Source: a bacterium
GTDB lineage: Bacteria > Spirochaetota > UBA4802 > UBA5550
DNA: 26,821 bases
Assembly (NCBI GenBank): GCA_024224995.1
Contig: JAAENB010000892.1
Span: 1-26,821 of the forward strand
Direction of reading: 5' to 3'
Position 1 is the stretch's first letter, and the number at the start of each line of letters is the position of its first letter. Positions 16,294 through 24,167 of this stretch are shown one piece after another. Under the pieces are notes generated by a model. The model made no database searches. It was not told where the DNA came from and saw only the letters and a program-made list of their open reading frames with translations. The translations under genes were made by a program, and so were the position numbers.

Positions 16294-16445
16294 TTAAAAG
16301 GCGATACGGGCTTTTCAGTAGAAAAAAAATTTACAGTTTATAGAAATGAATTGATTGAAAGCCTTCCATATTCATTTATCTATATTTAAATCATTTTTAT
16401 TGACAAAAGGGCTCACTTTACTCTTATTTCTGCTAAAAATAAGTT

Positions 16446-16637
16446 TTACCCTTTCTCTAACCAGGAACCAATCTTCATGAGCAATTCATCGGTAATAACC
16501 ACCTTTCTCTCCCCCGGTTCTTCAAAACTCCGGCATCTTTTGGCAAGGAAGTCTATTTCACGCATAATATCATAGATCGAGCAGTTCTCGGGTAATCTTG
16601 TAATTGCATCAATCGATGTTTCTTTTATTGTATTCAT
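16446..16637 (-). CDS. Small antitoxin-like protein
   Basis: The protein has 63 aa. The pattern AITRLPENCSIYDIMREIDFLAKR followed by an acidic linker and a terminal helix (ITDELLMKIGSWLEKG) resembles the short antitoxins with an AIxxLPxxxxxxDIMxxL core that precede RelE/ParE-type toxins. GAGG lies 9 nt before the ATG. No toxin gene follows: the downstream 300 bp contain only an AT-rich stretch and a short remnant. It is therefore either an orphan antitoxin or an unrelated small protein of similar pattern. Confidence 0.6.
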   Translation of the reverse strand: MNTIKETSIDAITRLPENCSIYDIMREIDFLAKRCRSFEEPGERKVVITDELLMKIGSWLEKG

Positions 16638-16682
16638 GTGAAAACCTCAACTTTTTAAGAATTTCTCAGAAGCATTTTTTAG

Positions 16683-16712
16683 CCCCCAGGCAGCAATACA
16701 GCTGCCTGGGGG
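16683..16712 (-). terminator. Strong hairpin at the end of the sigma-regulon segment
   Basis: There is a perfect 12-bp stem, cccccaggcagc (16683-16694) and gctgcctggggg (16701-16712), with a 6-nt loop. It lies about 70 bp past the stop of the 568-aa lipoprotein gene. A T-run is missing in both directions, so it may act as an mRNA 3' end or pause site and not as a classical terminator. Confidence 0.5.
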
Positions 16713-16781
16713 TGAAGAATTTTAGAAAGCTTTTAGTTTATGAAAAGAACCATAATCTCAACATATAAATAAAAGATATGG

Positions 16782-18488
16782 CTATTTCCCTGCCTCAATA
16801 TGAGCCCTGAGCTGAATCTCCCAGTCTGCAAGCTCAGCAGCAGCGATAATCATGGTGTTCTGATAATCTTTGTTACTCGTATAAATAATTTCTCGAACCG
16901 TTGCCTGTACCAAATCGATAAAATCACCCCGAGTACCAAACTCTTGATAACTTCCTCCTGAAATTTCATAAAATAGCCCGTATCCATCAAGAAACTCATT
17001 AGCATAAATGAAGCTTTTATTAGTAAAATAATCACCATACACCTTATATCCAACCAAGTTACCCACCATTCTTCCACTATACACCGGATCAGGCAAAACC
17101 GGAAAACTAATCTCACTAACCTGCGCCTCAACAACAGCCACCATATTATTCACCGCAGCCTTAACAGGAATCAGCATATTCTCAAGATCAAGCTGTGCTT
17201 TTGCGGCTCTGAAAGTAAGGAGCTCATCACCGGAAAAAGCTTTTTCCGCCAATGAAAGCCGGGACAGGCTGAGTCTTTTCACGAGAAGAAGATCTTCCAG
17301 GGTCATGCCGCAAAAAGTATTATCAACTGTAGTCTGGATAGAATAAGTGGGTTTCAACATGTTATAGTTAAAATATTCAGTCACTCCCGCCTCAACATGC
17401 CTTATAGACAAGCCGGGAACCGTAAACTTCACCCCATCAATACTATCAGCATTACCGGTAATATACTCCTGAGTCACCACTGCGGACCTGAACGCCCTAT
17501 GAATCATAACCTGGTAGTCATCAAAATACTTCAGTTTATTGACGAGGTAAGTCTTTTGTGAATCCCTATCAAGCCCCATCAGGTGATCATAGATGGCATC
17601 AATCTCATCCTGAGCCAACTCCACACCGGAGTGCTTGCTGTCAACAGCCAGTTCAACGGTTGTGTTTAGAAGGAAATCGATCTTGTGTTCAATGGAAGCC
17701 AGAGTCTGCTGAATCTCTTCGAGCTGGTTTTCAATAGCATTGAGCTTGACCTTGATCTCGTCCAGGGAAGCCTGGATTTCGTCCAGCTGTCCGGAGAGCT
17801 CTGTATAATAGAACCAGTTTTGTATCATGGAAAGAACCTGAAGTCCCCCCATACCGCTGGAAACGCCCGACAAAGCGCTTACAAGCTGGGAACCGGCTAT
17901 AACACCGCCTTCCAGAAGAGCGAGAGAAATCTCATCTTCGAACTGTTCTTCGGTCTTATTAAGGCCGTAATCGATAATATCCTGGAGTCTCAACTGAACA
18001 TCATCCAGGTACTGCTTAATCAGTTCCTGCCCTTCTTCGGAAGAAAGAAACTTTGTAAGCCCATCGGAAAGTCCCTCGGAAACAGTCTCACTTCCTAATC
18101 CAACAATGTAGTCTTCAATGTCACCGGGCAGACTTTCGTACCAGGGAATACTTAGAAAATCGGATGCCGAAGCAGAGCCTGTTTGCAAAGGAAACCTGAG
18201 CTTCAGGTTTAGAGCCTTGTTGATTTCATCGGGATATTGTTCATAAACAGCGCCCGAAAAAACCTCATCATTGATAGCCTTGCCTTTTGCAGAGTCATAC
18301 ATATATCCAAGATATTTGTACGCAGAAGGGATTTGAGCTAACTGTTGAGCCGGATCCTCAGTACCGGGAACCTCCGGGCTAGAAAGCCCTATCTCGTTTA
18401 AAACCGATTGACAGGAAAAGAAAAATATCGGGAATAACAAGATAAGGAAACGTGAGATAAAGATCTTTGTAATCTTTTTCATACTCAT
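16782..18488 (-). CDS. Coiled-coil lipoprotein of unknown function
   Basis: The protein has 568 aa. The signal peptide has a phenylalanine-rich core and ends FFFSC, predicted lipidated C26. A helical region follows (120-185). Next is a Gly/Ala/Ser-rich hydrophobic stretch (about 188-228, VIAGSQLVSALSGVSSGMGG and following), then a long coiled coil (229-275, DEIQASLDEIKVKLNAIENQ), then a mostly helical C-terminal half. A hydrophobic hairpin next to long amphipathic helices recalls alpha-helical pore-forming proteins, but this is analogy only. The start is ATG 18488 with AAGGAG 7 nt upstream. It is the last gene of the sigma-factor cluster and carries its own copy of the sigma-gene promoter motif. 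Confidence 0.7.
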   Translation of the reverse strand: MSMKKITKIFISRFLILLFPIFFFSCQSVLNEIGLSSPEVPGTEDPAQQLAQIPSAYKYLGYMYDSAKGKAINDEVFSGAVYEQYPDEINKALNLKLRFPLQTGSASASDFLSIPWYESLPGDIEDYIVGLGSETVSEGLSDGLTKFLSSEEGQELIKQYLDDVQLRLQDIIDYGLNKTEEQFEDEISLALLEGGVIAGSQLVSALSGVSSGMGGLQVLSMIQNWFYYTELSGQLDEIQASLDEIKVKLNAIENQLEEIQQTLASIEHKIDFLLNTTVELAVDSKHSGVELAQDEIDAIYDHLMGLDRDSQKTYLVNKLKYFDDYQVMIHRAFRSAVVTQEYITGNADSIDGVKFTVPGLSIRHVEAGVTEYFNYNMLKPTYSIQTTVDNTFCGMTLEDLLLVKRLSLSRLSLAEKAFSGDELLTFRAAKAQLDLENMLIPVKAAVNNMVAVVEAQVSEISFPVLPDPVYSGRMVGNLVGYKVYGDYFTNKSFIYANEFLDGYGLFYEISGGSYQEFGTRGDFIDLVQATVREIIYTSNKDYQNTMIIAAAELADWEIQLRAHIEAGK

Positions 18489-18556
18489 AAAAAAACTCCT
18501 TAAGATTTAATTTTTTGAAAATAGCAAAAAAGTCTTATAAAACGTTTTGCCTTTCA

Positions 18557-18626
18557 CTATATATAAATACAGTTTAGAGGCAAAACGCACAAAAAAAATT
18601 TACATGGGGCAAAAAAAATTAAAAAA
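18557..18626 (-). promoter_or_regulatory. Shared promoter motif, copy A (upstream of the lipoprotein gene)
   Basis: Given as + strand: a 25-bp core (18566-18590, aatacagttt...aacgcac) is 22/25 identical to 21293-21317. It is followed in both places by 8-9 A's, a spacer and a second A-tract (18611-18618; 18621-18626). Read on the minus strand these are T-tracts upstream of GTGCGTTTT, then AAACTGTATTTA, and the core ends 78 nt before the ATG at 18488. A possible reading is -35 TTGTGC, 17 bp, -10 TATTTA; ECF-type recognition is equally possible. Confidence 0.65.
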
Positions 18627-19716
18627 CAAAGACAACTCCCAGGTTAAAATTTATAAAATCCATATTATTCCCCTTTTCAAAAAGCACACCGTACCTGGCA
18701 CCAAGACGAATGTCGACCATTTCAAAGGGGGCTACACCGAACTGTATTCCTCCCTGAACCATGGGTTCTACTGCATTACGCTGAGAATTGTCGGACATGT
18801 CGAAGCCCTCTCCGGCATCATGCACCAGGGTTAGAAGACTGATACCACCGGCAACTTCCGGTGCAATGTAAAACCTGCGAAGTACCGGTATCCGGTAAGC
18901 GGCTTTAAACAACAGGGGGACAAAATAGCAACTGTCGGAACTGTTTTTTTGTCCGCTAAAAGCATAGAACCCGGTCTCAATCCCCATGGTTGAATTATCG
19001 AAAAGGAGATTGTAAATACCGCAGTCAAGAGTGAAGCCGTAGCCGGAGCTGACAATATCGTCAAATTTTCTTAAAGGAAAAATATAATTAAACCGTGCTG
19101 AAAAATATATATTATGATTATCATAAAATGAGGCCTGTATTTTTCCGGTTTTTAAATATTTTAAGATATCCCTCTCAATTGCTCCGGATAGCTTATCTAC
19201 AACCGGATCAATATCTTCAAGAGAACTGAATGTCTGTGAATAGGCAATTAAAATCCGGGCTTCATTGATTGAAACCACCCGTATTGAAATCTTGTAATCG
19301 TCCAGCTTATCTATTGAACCAACGATGACAAAGTCGGCAGCCAGAGTCTTACCGACCAGCAAAGCTCTGGATGTGTCCCCTTTGTAGGACTCTCCAATCT
19401 TTCGTTCACTGAGAACCCTGTTAATCTGGTCTCTTTCCAGAAGCAAGAAATTATTCCCGCTATAAAGAAAAAGCTCTACCGAGTTTCTCACAATCGCCGC
19501 GTACGACAGAGGAACATTATTCGCAGCAACTCCAAGAACCGCTACACGCCTTTTGATTATTCCTTTTTCTTTTTGCTTTTTGCGAGAAGTCTTCGAGGTT
19601 TCATGGCGAGCCTCATACCCACCTTTTTTCTCACGAGCCCCGAGCCCCCCGGGAGAAAAACAAATAGTAATTAGTGTTAAAAAAGTAAATAAAATTATAA
19701 TTCCATTTTTGTTCAT
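18619..19716 (-). CDS. CsgG/FlgO-like domain fused to an outer-membrane barrel
   Basis: The protein has 365 aa. It has a signal peptide (1-27, ending GLGA), a basic linker (28-55) and a domain at about 56-190 of the CsgG/FlgO/TolB-N type (RRVAVLGVAANN, FLLLERDQINRVLSE, ALLVGKTLAADFVIVGSIDK, ISIRVVSINEARI). The C-terminal half (about 200-365) alternates in beta-strand fashion and ends GVVFVF, typical of a small outer-membrane barrel; YFSARFNYIFPL, YRIPVLRRFYIAPEVAGGIS and VDIRLGARYGVLF are strands. The fusion suggests a periplasmic sensing or assembly domain tethered to the outer membrane. It lies 107 bp downstream of the two-TM protein gene. The Shine-Dalgarno is weak (AAGGAA, 13 nt from the ATG). 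Confidence 0.75.
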   Translation of the reverse strand: MNKNGIIILFTFLTLITICFSPGGLGAREKKGGYEARHETSKTSRKKQKEKGIIKRRVAVLGVAANNVPLSYAAIVRNSVELFLYSGNNFLLLERDQINRVLSERKIGESYKGDTSRALLVGKTLAADFVIVGSIDKLDDYKISIRVVSINEARILIAYSQTFSSLEDIDPVVDKLSGAIERDILKYLKTGKIQASFYDNHNIYFSARFNYIFPLRKFDDIVSSGYGFTLDCGIYNLLFDNSTMGIETGFYAFSGQKNSSDSCYFVPLLFKAAYRIPVLRRFYIAPEVAGGISLLTLVHDAGEGFDMSDNSQRNAVEPMVQGGIQFGVAPFEMVDIRLGARYGVLFEKGNNMDFINFNLGVVFVF

Positions 19717-19823
19717 TGTACTTCTACCGTTCCTTATATATTATCTCAATGTGATCCCGGGATTTGGGCATACTACTCCCCTCATCCCCGGATACCCATT
19801 ATAAGATGCTAATTTGTTATTTA

Positions 19824-20645
19824 TTATTTGTCCGTTTTTACTGAATCAGGAATGTTTACAGCAATTCGCCGCGCAATCTTCTTACACGCATCTTCAAGCC
19901 CCCCACTTGAGTAGATTTTTTCCTTTGCTGCAAATACAATTGAAGATGTATCATGCTCGATAATTTTAACAAACAGAAGGAATGTATCTCCCAATTTTTC
20001 GATAGTCCCAGTTAAAACATACTCTGTTTTTTGATTTGAAAAACTTGCCAATACTTTCGAATAGCCGTGCCCTTTAAGACGTGACAGCTCCACTGAAATC
20101 ATTTGAGCTGCCGATTCACGCAGCTTCCTTCCGGCAGTGTTCCCAAGAAACGATTTTATTCCAATCCTGCAATCAATTGCAACAGCTTCTTTCTTGTCAA
20201 CACCAGCCACAGTCTCTATTTTTTTTACAGCTTCACTTTTAACGAGCACTTCTTTTAAATCCGGCTTCCTGAAAAACGGTTTATTAACCTGTTCCTCAAT
20301 CCGACTTTCAAGAACCATTTCTTTTTCGACACCAAATTTGTCAATAAAAAAATAAGCGCCCATCATAATTAATAATACTAATAAAAATGATGCCGCTATC
20401 TTCGCTAAAAAAAGATTAAAACCGGTTTTCTTTATGAAAAAATAAATATATATACCGATGCCTGCGAATAAGCTGTAAAGTCCAAGAGTAATTAATATTC
20501 TTTTGTAGACCTTTTTTTTTGAGGAAAGAGCATCATTCTGATCTTCTCCGGGTATTGGCATTGTAACCCTGTATTTTTTTACAAGCCCTCCCACAAGTTC
20601 AACATTCCGATCAATGTCTTTTTTATTATTATTTTTAGCAGTCAT
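19824..20645 (-). CDS. Two-TM protein with FlgO-like domain; putative anti-sigma factor
   Basis: The protein has 273 aa. Residues 1-48 are a cytoplasmic basic segment (ELVGGLVKKYRVTMPIP), followed by two membrane segments (about 50-70 and 79-100). After a charged linker, the domain at 150-265 resembles the FlgO/CsgG-type fold (LRESAAQMISVELSRLKG, EYVLTGTIEKLGDTFLLFVKIIEHDTSSIVFAAKEKI). Two membrane helices would leave both ends on the same side. The gene overlaps the sigma-factor stop by 4 bp (ATGA), the classic arrangement of a sigma/anti-sigma pair. I infer that the N-terminus binds the sigma factor. No ASD or RskA-type zinc motif is visible, so it would be a new type. Confidence 0.65.
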   Translation of the reverse strand: MTAKNNNKKDIDRNVELVGGLVKKYRVTMPIPGEDQNDALSSKKKVYKRILITLGLYSLFAGIGIYIYFFIKKTGFNLFLAKIAASFLLVLLIMMGAYFFIDKFGVEKEMVLESRIEEQVNKPFFRKPDLKEVLVKSEAVKKIETVAGVDKKEAVAIDCRIGIKSFLGNTAGRKLRESAAQMISVELSRLKGHGYSKVLASFSNQKTEYVLTGTIEKLGDTFLLFVKIIEHDTSSIVFAAKEKIYSSGGLEDACKKIARRIAVNIPDSVKTDK

Positions 20646-21166
20646 AACAGATCCTCAATTTTTGATATTCCCTTTTTCTTAAGATACTCAACAATCTTTT
20701 TTGTAATCTGGGTGTAACTGTATTCAGCCTGCCTTCTTGTTAAACCAAGCTGCTTGCCTGCTTGCGCATAGGTATAATTATATACAGCAATCAGTTGAAA
20801 GAGTATTTTATCCTTGTCATTCCTATAATTTTCTTCATTGTCAATCGCTTCATTGATTATTATTCCAATATCATCCGTGTCTTTATCGAATTTGAAGTCT
20901 ATATCATCCTCTGCAATATCAATGCTAATTGACTTATCTCCCGGCTTCATATTACGGAAATAAGTCATGATATGATATCTCACTGATTTTTTTAGCCAGC
21001 CACTGGTATTATATATCGAATCAGCATTTTTATAAAAAACGACGAAAATATCATGACAAAGCTCTTCCGTATCCTCCCTGTTGCCAAGCTTTGAATATAT
21101 GGCATTGAATACAAGCGGATAGTAATCATTATAAACTTCTCGAAATTTGCTTTCTTTTATGAGCAT
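20642..21166 (-). CDS. ECF-like RNA polymerase sigma factor
   Basis: The protein has 174 aa. Region 2 is at about 10-75 (YYPLVFNAIYSKLGNREDTEELCHDIFVVFYKN, then GWLKKSVRYHIMTYFR). Region 4 is at about 118-165 (ILFQLIAVYNYTYAQAGKQLGLTRRQAEYSYTQITKKIVEYL), a helix-turn-helix for the -35 element. An acidic linker (DIAEDDIDFKFDKDTDD) separates them. The length and two-domain plan are those of extracytoplasmic-function sigma factors, although the region 4 sequence is divergent (AQAGKQLGLTRRQAE for the usual eIAexlgis.gTV). No clear Shine-Dalgarno precedes the ATG at 21166, hinting at translational control or weak expression. The shared promoter motif lies 126-150 nt upstream. Confidence 0.85.
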   Translation of the reverse strand: MLIKESKFREVYNDYYPLVFNAIYSKLGNREDTEELCHDIFVVFYKNADSIYNTSGWLKKSVRYHIMTYFRNMKPGDKSISIDIAEDDIDFKFDKDTDDIGIIINEAIDNEENYRNDKDKILFQLIAVYNYTYAQAGKQLGLTRRQAEYSYTQITKKIVEYLKKKGISKIEDLL

Positions 21167-21281
21167 CTATAGATACCGTTACACCATTATTTATTAAATA
21201 AATTTTCAATTATGTTAAAACCCGCGCGCTCCATTGTGGAGTTCCGGATGTCAATTTTTTGTTCATGGATATATCTTCTTT

Positions 21282-21354
21282 CATATATCATTAATACAGT
21301 TTAAGGGAAAAACGCACAAAAAAAAACACTAAATCCCAAAAAAAAACAAAAAAA
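21282..21354 (-). promoter_or_regulatory. Shared promoter motif, copy B (upstream of the sigma-factor gene)
   Basis: Given as + strand: core 21293-21317 (aatacagttt...aacgcac), then A-tracts at 21318-21326, 21338-21346 and 21348-21354. The core matches copy A at 22 of 25 positions with identical spacing, and the A-tract pattern also matches. On the minus strand it reads T-tracts, GTGCGTTTTT, AAACTGTATTAA. The T-tracts could act as UP elements or curve the DNA. Confidence 0.65.
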
Positions 21355-21360
21355 CATGAC

Positions 21361-21388
21361 TTGACATTATTCGTAAATGAAATATGCT
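21361..21388 (+). promoter_or_regulatory. Sigma-70 promoter for the PilZ gene
   Basis: TTGACA (21361-21366), a 16-bp spacer and tatgct (21383-21388, 4 of 6). It is back to back with the sigma-factor promoter motif on the other strand. The leader is about 62 nt. Confidence 0.55.
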
Positions 21389-21457
21389 ATATATCAGGAT
21401 TAAGTGGAGTCTACTCACTCTTCTTTTTAGTAAATTGAACGATTTGAGAGGATTTAT

Positions 21458-21835
21458 ATGTCTGAAAAAAGAAAATTTCACCGGTATTCGTGTAAAATTA
21501 AATCGGAATTTGACTATTATGAGGGCAATCCTGATGAAATAGACCTCGATATATCCGTACCCCAAAAAGGAACCGGTCTTATCCTTGATATCAGTTGCGG
21601 TGGTCTTTTTCTTGTCACTGACGAAAAGGTATCAATAAACATGCCTATTCGTATCAGGTTCAAAACCAAAAAAGAACCCTTTAATATATTAGGAAAAATT
21701 GTGAGAACCGGGCTTTTAAAAAATAATCCCTCTGAAATAGCTCAAAGATTTGCTCACTTTTCAGTTAAGGGTGATTCCTATATAGCTATTGAGTTTGATG
21801 AAGCTATTGCCAGTCTTTCGGAACAGGAGTTATAG
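21458..21835 (+). CDS. PilZ-domain protein
   Basis: The protein has 125 aa. PilZ domains bind cyclic di-GMP. Both binding motifs are intact: R-x-x-x-R (R5-K-F-H-R9) at the N-terminus and the D-x-S-x-x-G motif (D-I-S-C-G-G, about residues 45-50) preceding the barrel strands (GLFLVTDEKVSINMPIRIRF, ILGKIVRTGL, YIAIEFDE). It is a single-domain protein, so it probably relays the signal by contacting a partner, possibly the adjacent 284-aa protein encoded 13 bp downstream. GAGAGGA (21446-21452) gives a clear start. Confidence 0.9.
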   Translation: MSEKRKFHRYSCKIKSEFDYYEGNPDEIDLDISVPQKGTGLILDISCGGLFLVTDEKVSINMPIRIRFKTKKEPFNILGKIVRTGLLKNNPSEIAQRFAHFSVKGDSYIAIEFDEAIASLSEQEL

Positions 21836-21848
21836 GTAGAAGTGTTTA

Positions 21849-22703
21849 ATGAAAAACCGAATTATCAAAATTAACGACATATCGGAAATCAATACATCAA
21901 AAGCTTCCGTATATGATCTCAACAACAGGTATATCGATCCTCAGGGTAATATGTACGGGCTTAAGTATAACTGGGCTCTTAAAAAAGTTGAGATCGTTAA
22001 ACTAATGAGAACCCATGCAAAAGATGCCTCTCAATATCATCAAAAAATGATAATGGACAAAATCGACAAGAAAAAAGCCACTCAAAGTGAAGACATGCCG
22101 TCTGATGAATACGACCATTATGAAGAGCCGAGAGACGGAATCTTCAATCCGGAAAAACTTATTGAAGATATTATTAATATTACTCAAACTCACAAAGAAC
22201 GGCTAAAAGGAATTATGATGAATATTAATAATTCCAATGTCTTCCCAAAAGAAAACAAAGCTGACAGCATCCAGCTTGAAGATATTTTCAGAAACATTGA
22301 AATTGAAGGTATTCAGAGATTCGACAATCTTGAAAGCTACCAGAGGGAGTTGATAAGCTATCCCCGTTCTATCTCATATTACCATGCTAAAATGGACCCC
22401 GAAGGAAGAAACATTATTGAATTACTGTCGGGCCACAAAGAAAAGACTATGCGGTTTATTTATCTCTTTGAAATGTATAAATCAATCAAAGAATTATATC
22501 AACATATTTTCAAACTGGTTAGCGAACTGTCCACCTTCGTATCGGACAAACATGTTGACGAAGAAAAATCCCAGTCCTCAGCAGAAAAACAATACTTCCA
22601 TGATGCCCGGACCTCTATTGATAATACCATCTCTGAGATCAACCAATTGCTTGATGATCTCAGACTACTCCACAACTTTACCAGGGAAGCGGATCAACTT
22701 TAG
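21849..22703 (+). CDS. Hypothetical protein paired with the PilZ gene
   Basis: The protein has 284 aa and no family is recognised. It is soluble, highly charged and mostly helical. The N-terminal ~50 residues are the least charged (NNRYIDPQGNMYGLKYNWALKKVEIVKLM), an acidic linker follows (78-96), and the C-terminal part (about 190-284) has long helices that may form a coiled coil (YLFEMYKSIKELYQHIFKLVSELST; DARTSIDNTISEINQLLDDLRLL). It is a downstream partner of the PilZ gene, with a 13-bp gap and a weak Shine-Dalgarno, implying coupled translation. It could be the effector read out by the PilZ protein; that is inference from position. It ends 12 bp from the convergent barrel gene. Confidence 0.75.
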   Translation: MKNRIIKINDISEINTSKASVYDLNNRYIDPQGNMYGLKYNWALKKVEIVKLMRTHAKDASQYHQKMIMDKIDKKKATQSEDMPSDEYDHYEEPRDGIFNPEKLIEDIINITQTHKERLKGIMMNINNSNVFPKENKADSIQLEDIFRNIEIEGIQRFDNLESYQRELISYPRSISYYHAKMDPEGRNIIELLSGHKEKTMRFIYLFEMYKSIKELYQHIFKLVSELSTFVSDKHVDEEKSQSSAEKQYFHDARTSIDNTISEINQLLDDLRLLHNFTREADQL

Positions 22704-22715
22704 AGTTTAGTTCCC

Positions 22716-24167
22716 TTAGAACTTTCCCTCTGCCATAAAATAAAACCCGCCTTCTTTGGGATTCTTTGTAATATCCCAGGCATAATATAACAGGATGGTT
22801 ATTCCACTGATCGTTATGCTGCTTTTTAACCCGGTTCCGGTCTTGAATATCCAGTTATTCTCTTCATTCAAAAAATAACCGCAATTTATTAATGGTCCGA
22901 TATAAAGCAATCCCTTTGCTGCTTCAATCTCAATATCAAGCCCGGCTGTATTCTTAAACCTTGAAGCTGTATAATCATCAAAAAATCCTAAGAATGTCTC
23001 ATCGTATACATAACTCCAGTAAAAACGTTCTACTGATGTGGTTGCCCTGCTCTGAATCTTTGGGGTGAACCGGAGCCATAACAGAGGGAAATAAGATGTC
23101 TCCGCTTTTAATAGTGCTATACCATAGGGGATTTTATTTAAATTGTCCCACCCGGCAGACAGGGACAGCCTGAGATATGACGCTTCCCTGGGATCAAGGA
23201 GCAAGTCTTTATCTGATATTTTTATATCAAACGTCAGCCTGGTATCATAAATTGCATTGTCAAACCCGGGATAATCTTTTGGGAACGATATGATCTCACT
23301 TAAAAATAGTCCGTAGTAGATTATTCCCGTATTATGCCGCGCCCCCACGACAGGCGTTACTGATGTTGTTGTATAATTTGTTTCCCGGGATTGCCATATA
23401 TCCGTAATTCTTCTAAAATTTAATCCGAAAAAAACAGCCTTTGGCAATTCATCTCTGAATATATAATAGTTGATATTGGCCTCGACCCTGCTTAATTCAT
23501 CATCCCTGATGCTCAGAAGTACGTTTGTATCCAGAGCCGACCGGCGGAACAGATAAAAGTATCCAACCATTGGGGTGATTCCATAGGACATATCCATACT
23601 TATTTGCCCATAAAACTCGCCCGGACTTTTCTCTTCCACAAGTACATTGATAATCATATCCCCGGTCTCTGTCTCTTTCAGGTTTATTTTAATCGACTCC
23701 AGTTCAAAGCCCTTTTTTGCGAGCTCTATTCGCTTTTCCAGGAGAAACCTGTTAAAGACCTCTCCCTTTTCCGGCAGCAAGACCTTTTCCAGGTCGGTAT
23801 TTATAGTTGTTTTCTTTTCCGCTCCCCGTACCCGGACTGCAACAACTTTTGTCTCATGGATCGATATCACCAGTATCCCATCGTTCCGGATTATTACCTC
23901 ATCGACATACGCTGCTGCATACCCTCTTTTGCGGTATCGTTTTGTAATATCGGCTACGATCCGCTTTACCTCTTCTTTACTTAACTGACCGCTCTTATTT
24001 TCAATATCCTGCGTATTGATTTTCACGGTTTTCCCTTTCAATTGTATTGATGTGACGATTAGCGGTTTTTCCGTTTCCCGGTTTTCTTCTCTCTCCCGGG
24101 CAAAGACACCCCCCGCTGTCAAAAATATTATTATCGATACAAATATTTTAATTACATCTTTATTCAT
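22716..24167 (-). CDS. POTRA-domain outer-membrane barrel (Omp85/TpsB-like)
   Basis: The protein has 483 aa. A signal peptide ends GGVFA (about 1-23). POTRA-like domain 1 is at about 37-108 (SKEEVKRIVADITKRYRKRGYAAAYVDEVIIRNDGILVISIHE, closest to TpsB/FhaC POTRAs) and POTRA-like domain 2 at about 110-177. About 16 beta strands run to a C-terminal phenylalanine (FYFMAEGKF), the usual barrel end. Members of this superfamily insert or secrete proteins across the outer membrane. It is smaller than BamA and has two POTRAs instead of five. The start is ATG 24167, with GGAGG 7 nt upstream; a TTG one codon earlier is less likely. It overlaps the LolA-like gene by 8 bp. Confidence 0.8.
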   Translation of the reverse strand: MNKDVIKIFVSIIIFLTAGGVFAREREENRETEKPLIVTSIQLKGKTVKINTQDIENKSGQLSKEEVKRIVADITKRYRKRGYAAAYVDEVIIRNDGILVISIHETKVVAVRVRGAEKKTTINTDLEKVLLPEKGEVFNRFLLEKRIELAKKGFELESIKINLKETETGDMIINVLVEEKSPGEFYGQISMDMSYGITPMVGYFYLFRRSALDTNVLLSIRDDELSRVEANINYYIFRDELPKAVFFGLNFRRITDIWQSRETNYTTTSVTPVVGARHNTGIIYYGLFLSEIISFPKDYPGFDNAIYDTRLTFDIKISDKDLLLDPREASYLRLSLSAGWDNLNKIPYGIALLKAETSYFPLLWLRFTPKIQSRATTSVERFYWSYVYDETFLGFFDDYTASRFKNTAGLDIEIEAAKGLLYIGPLINCGYFLNEENNWIFKTGTGLKSSITISGITILLYYAWDITKNPKEGGFYFMAEGKF

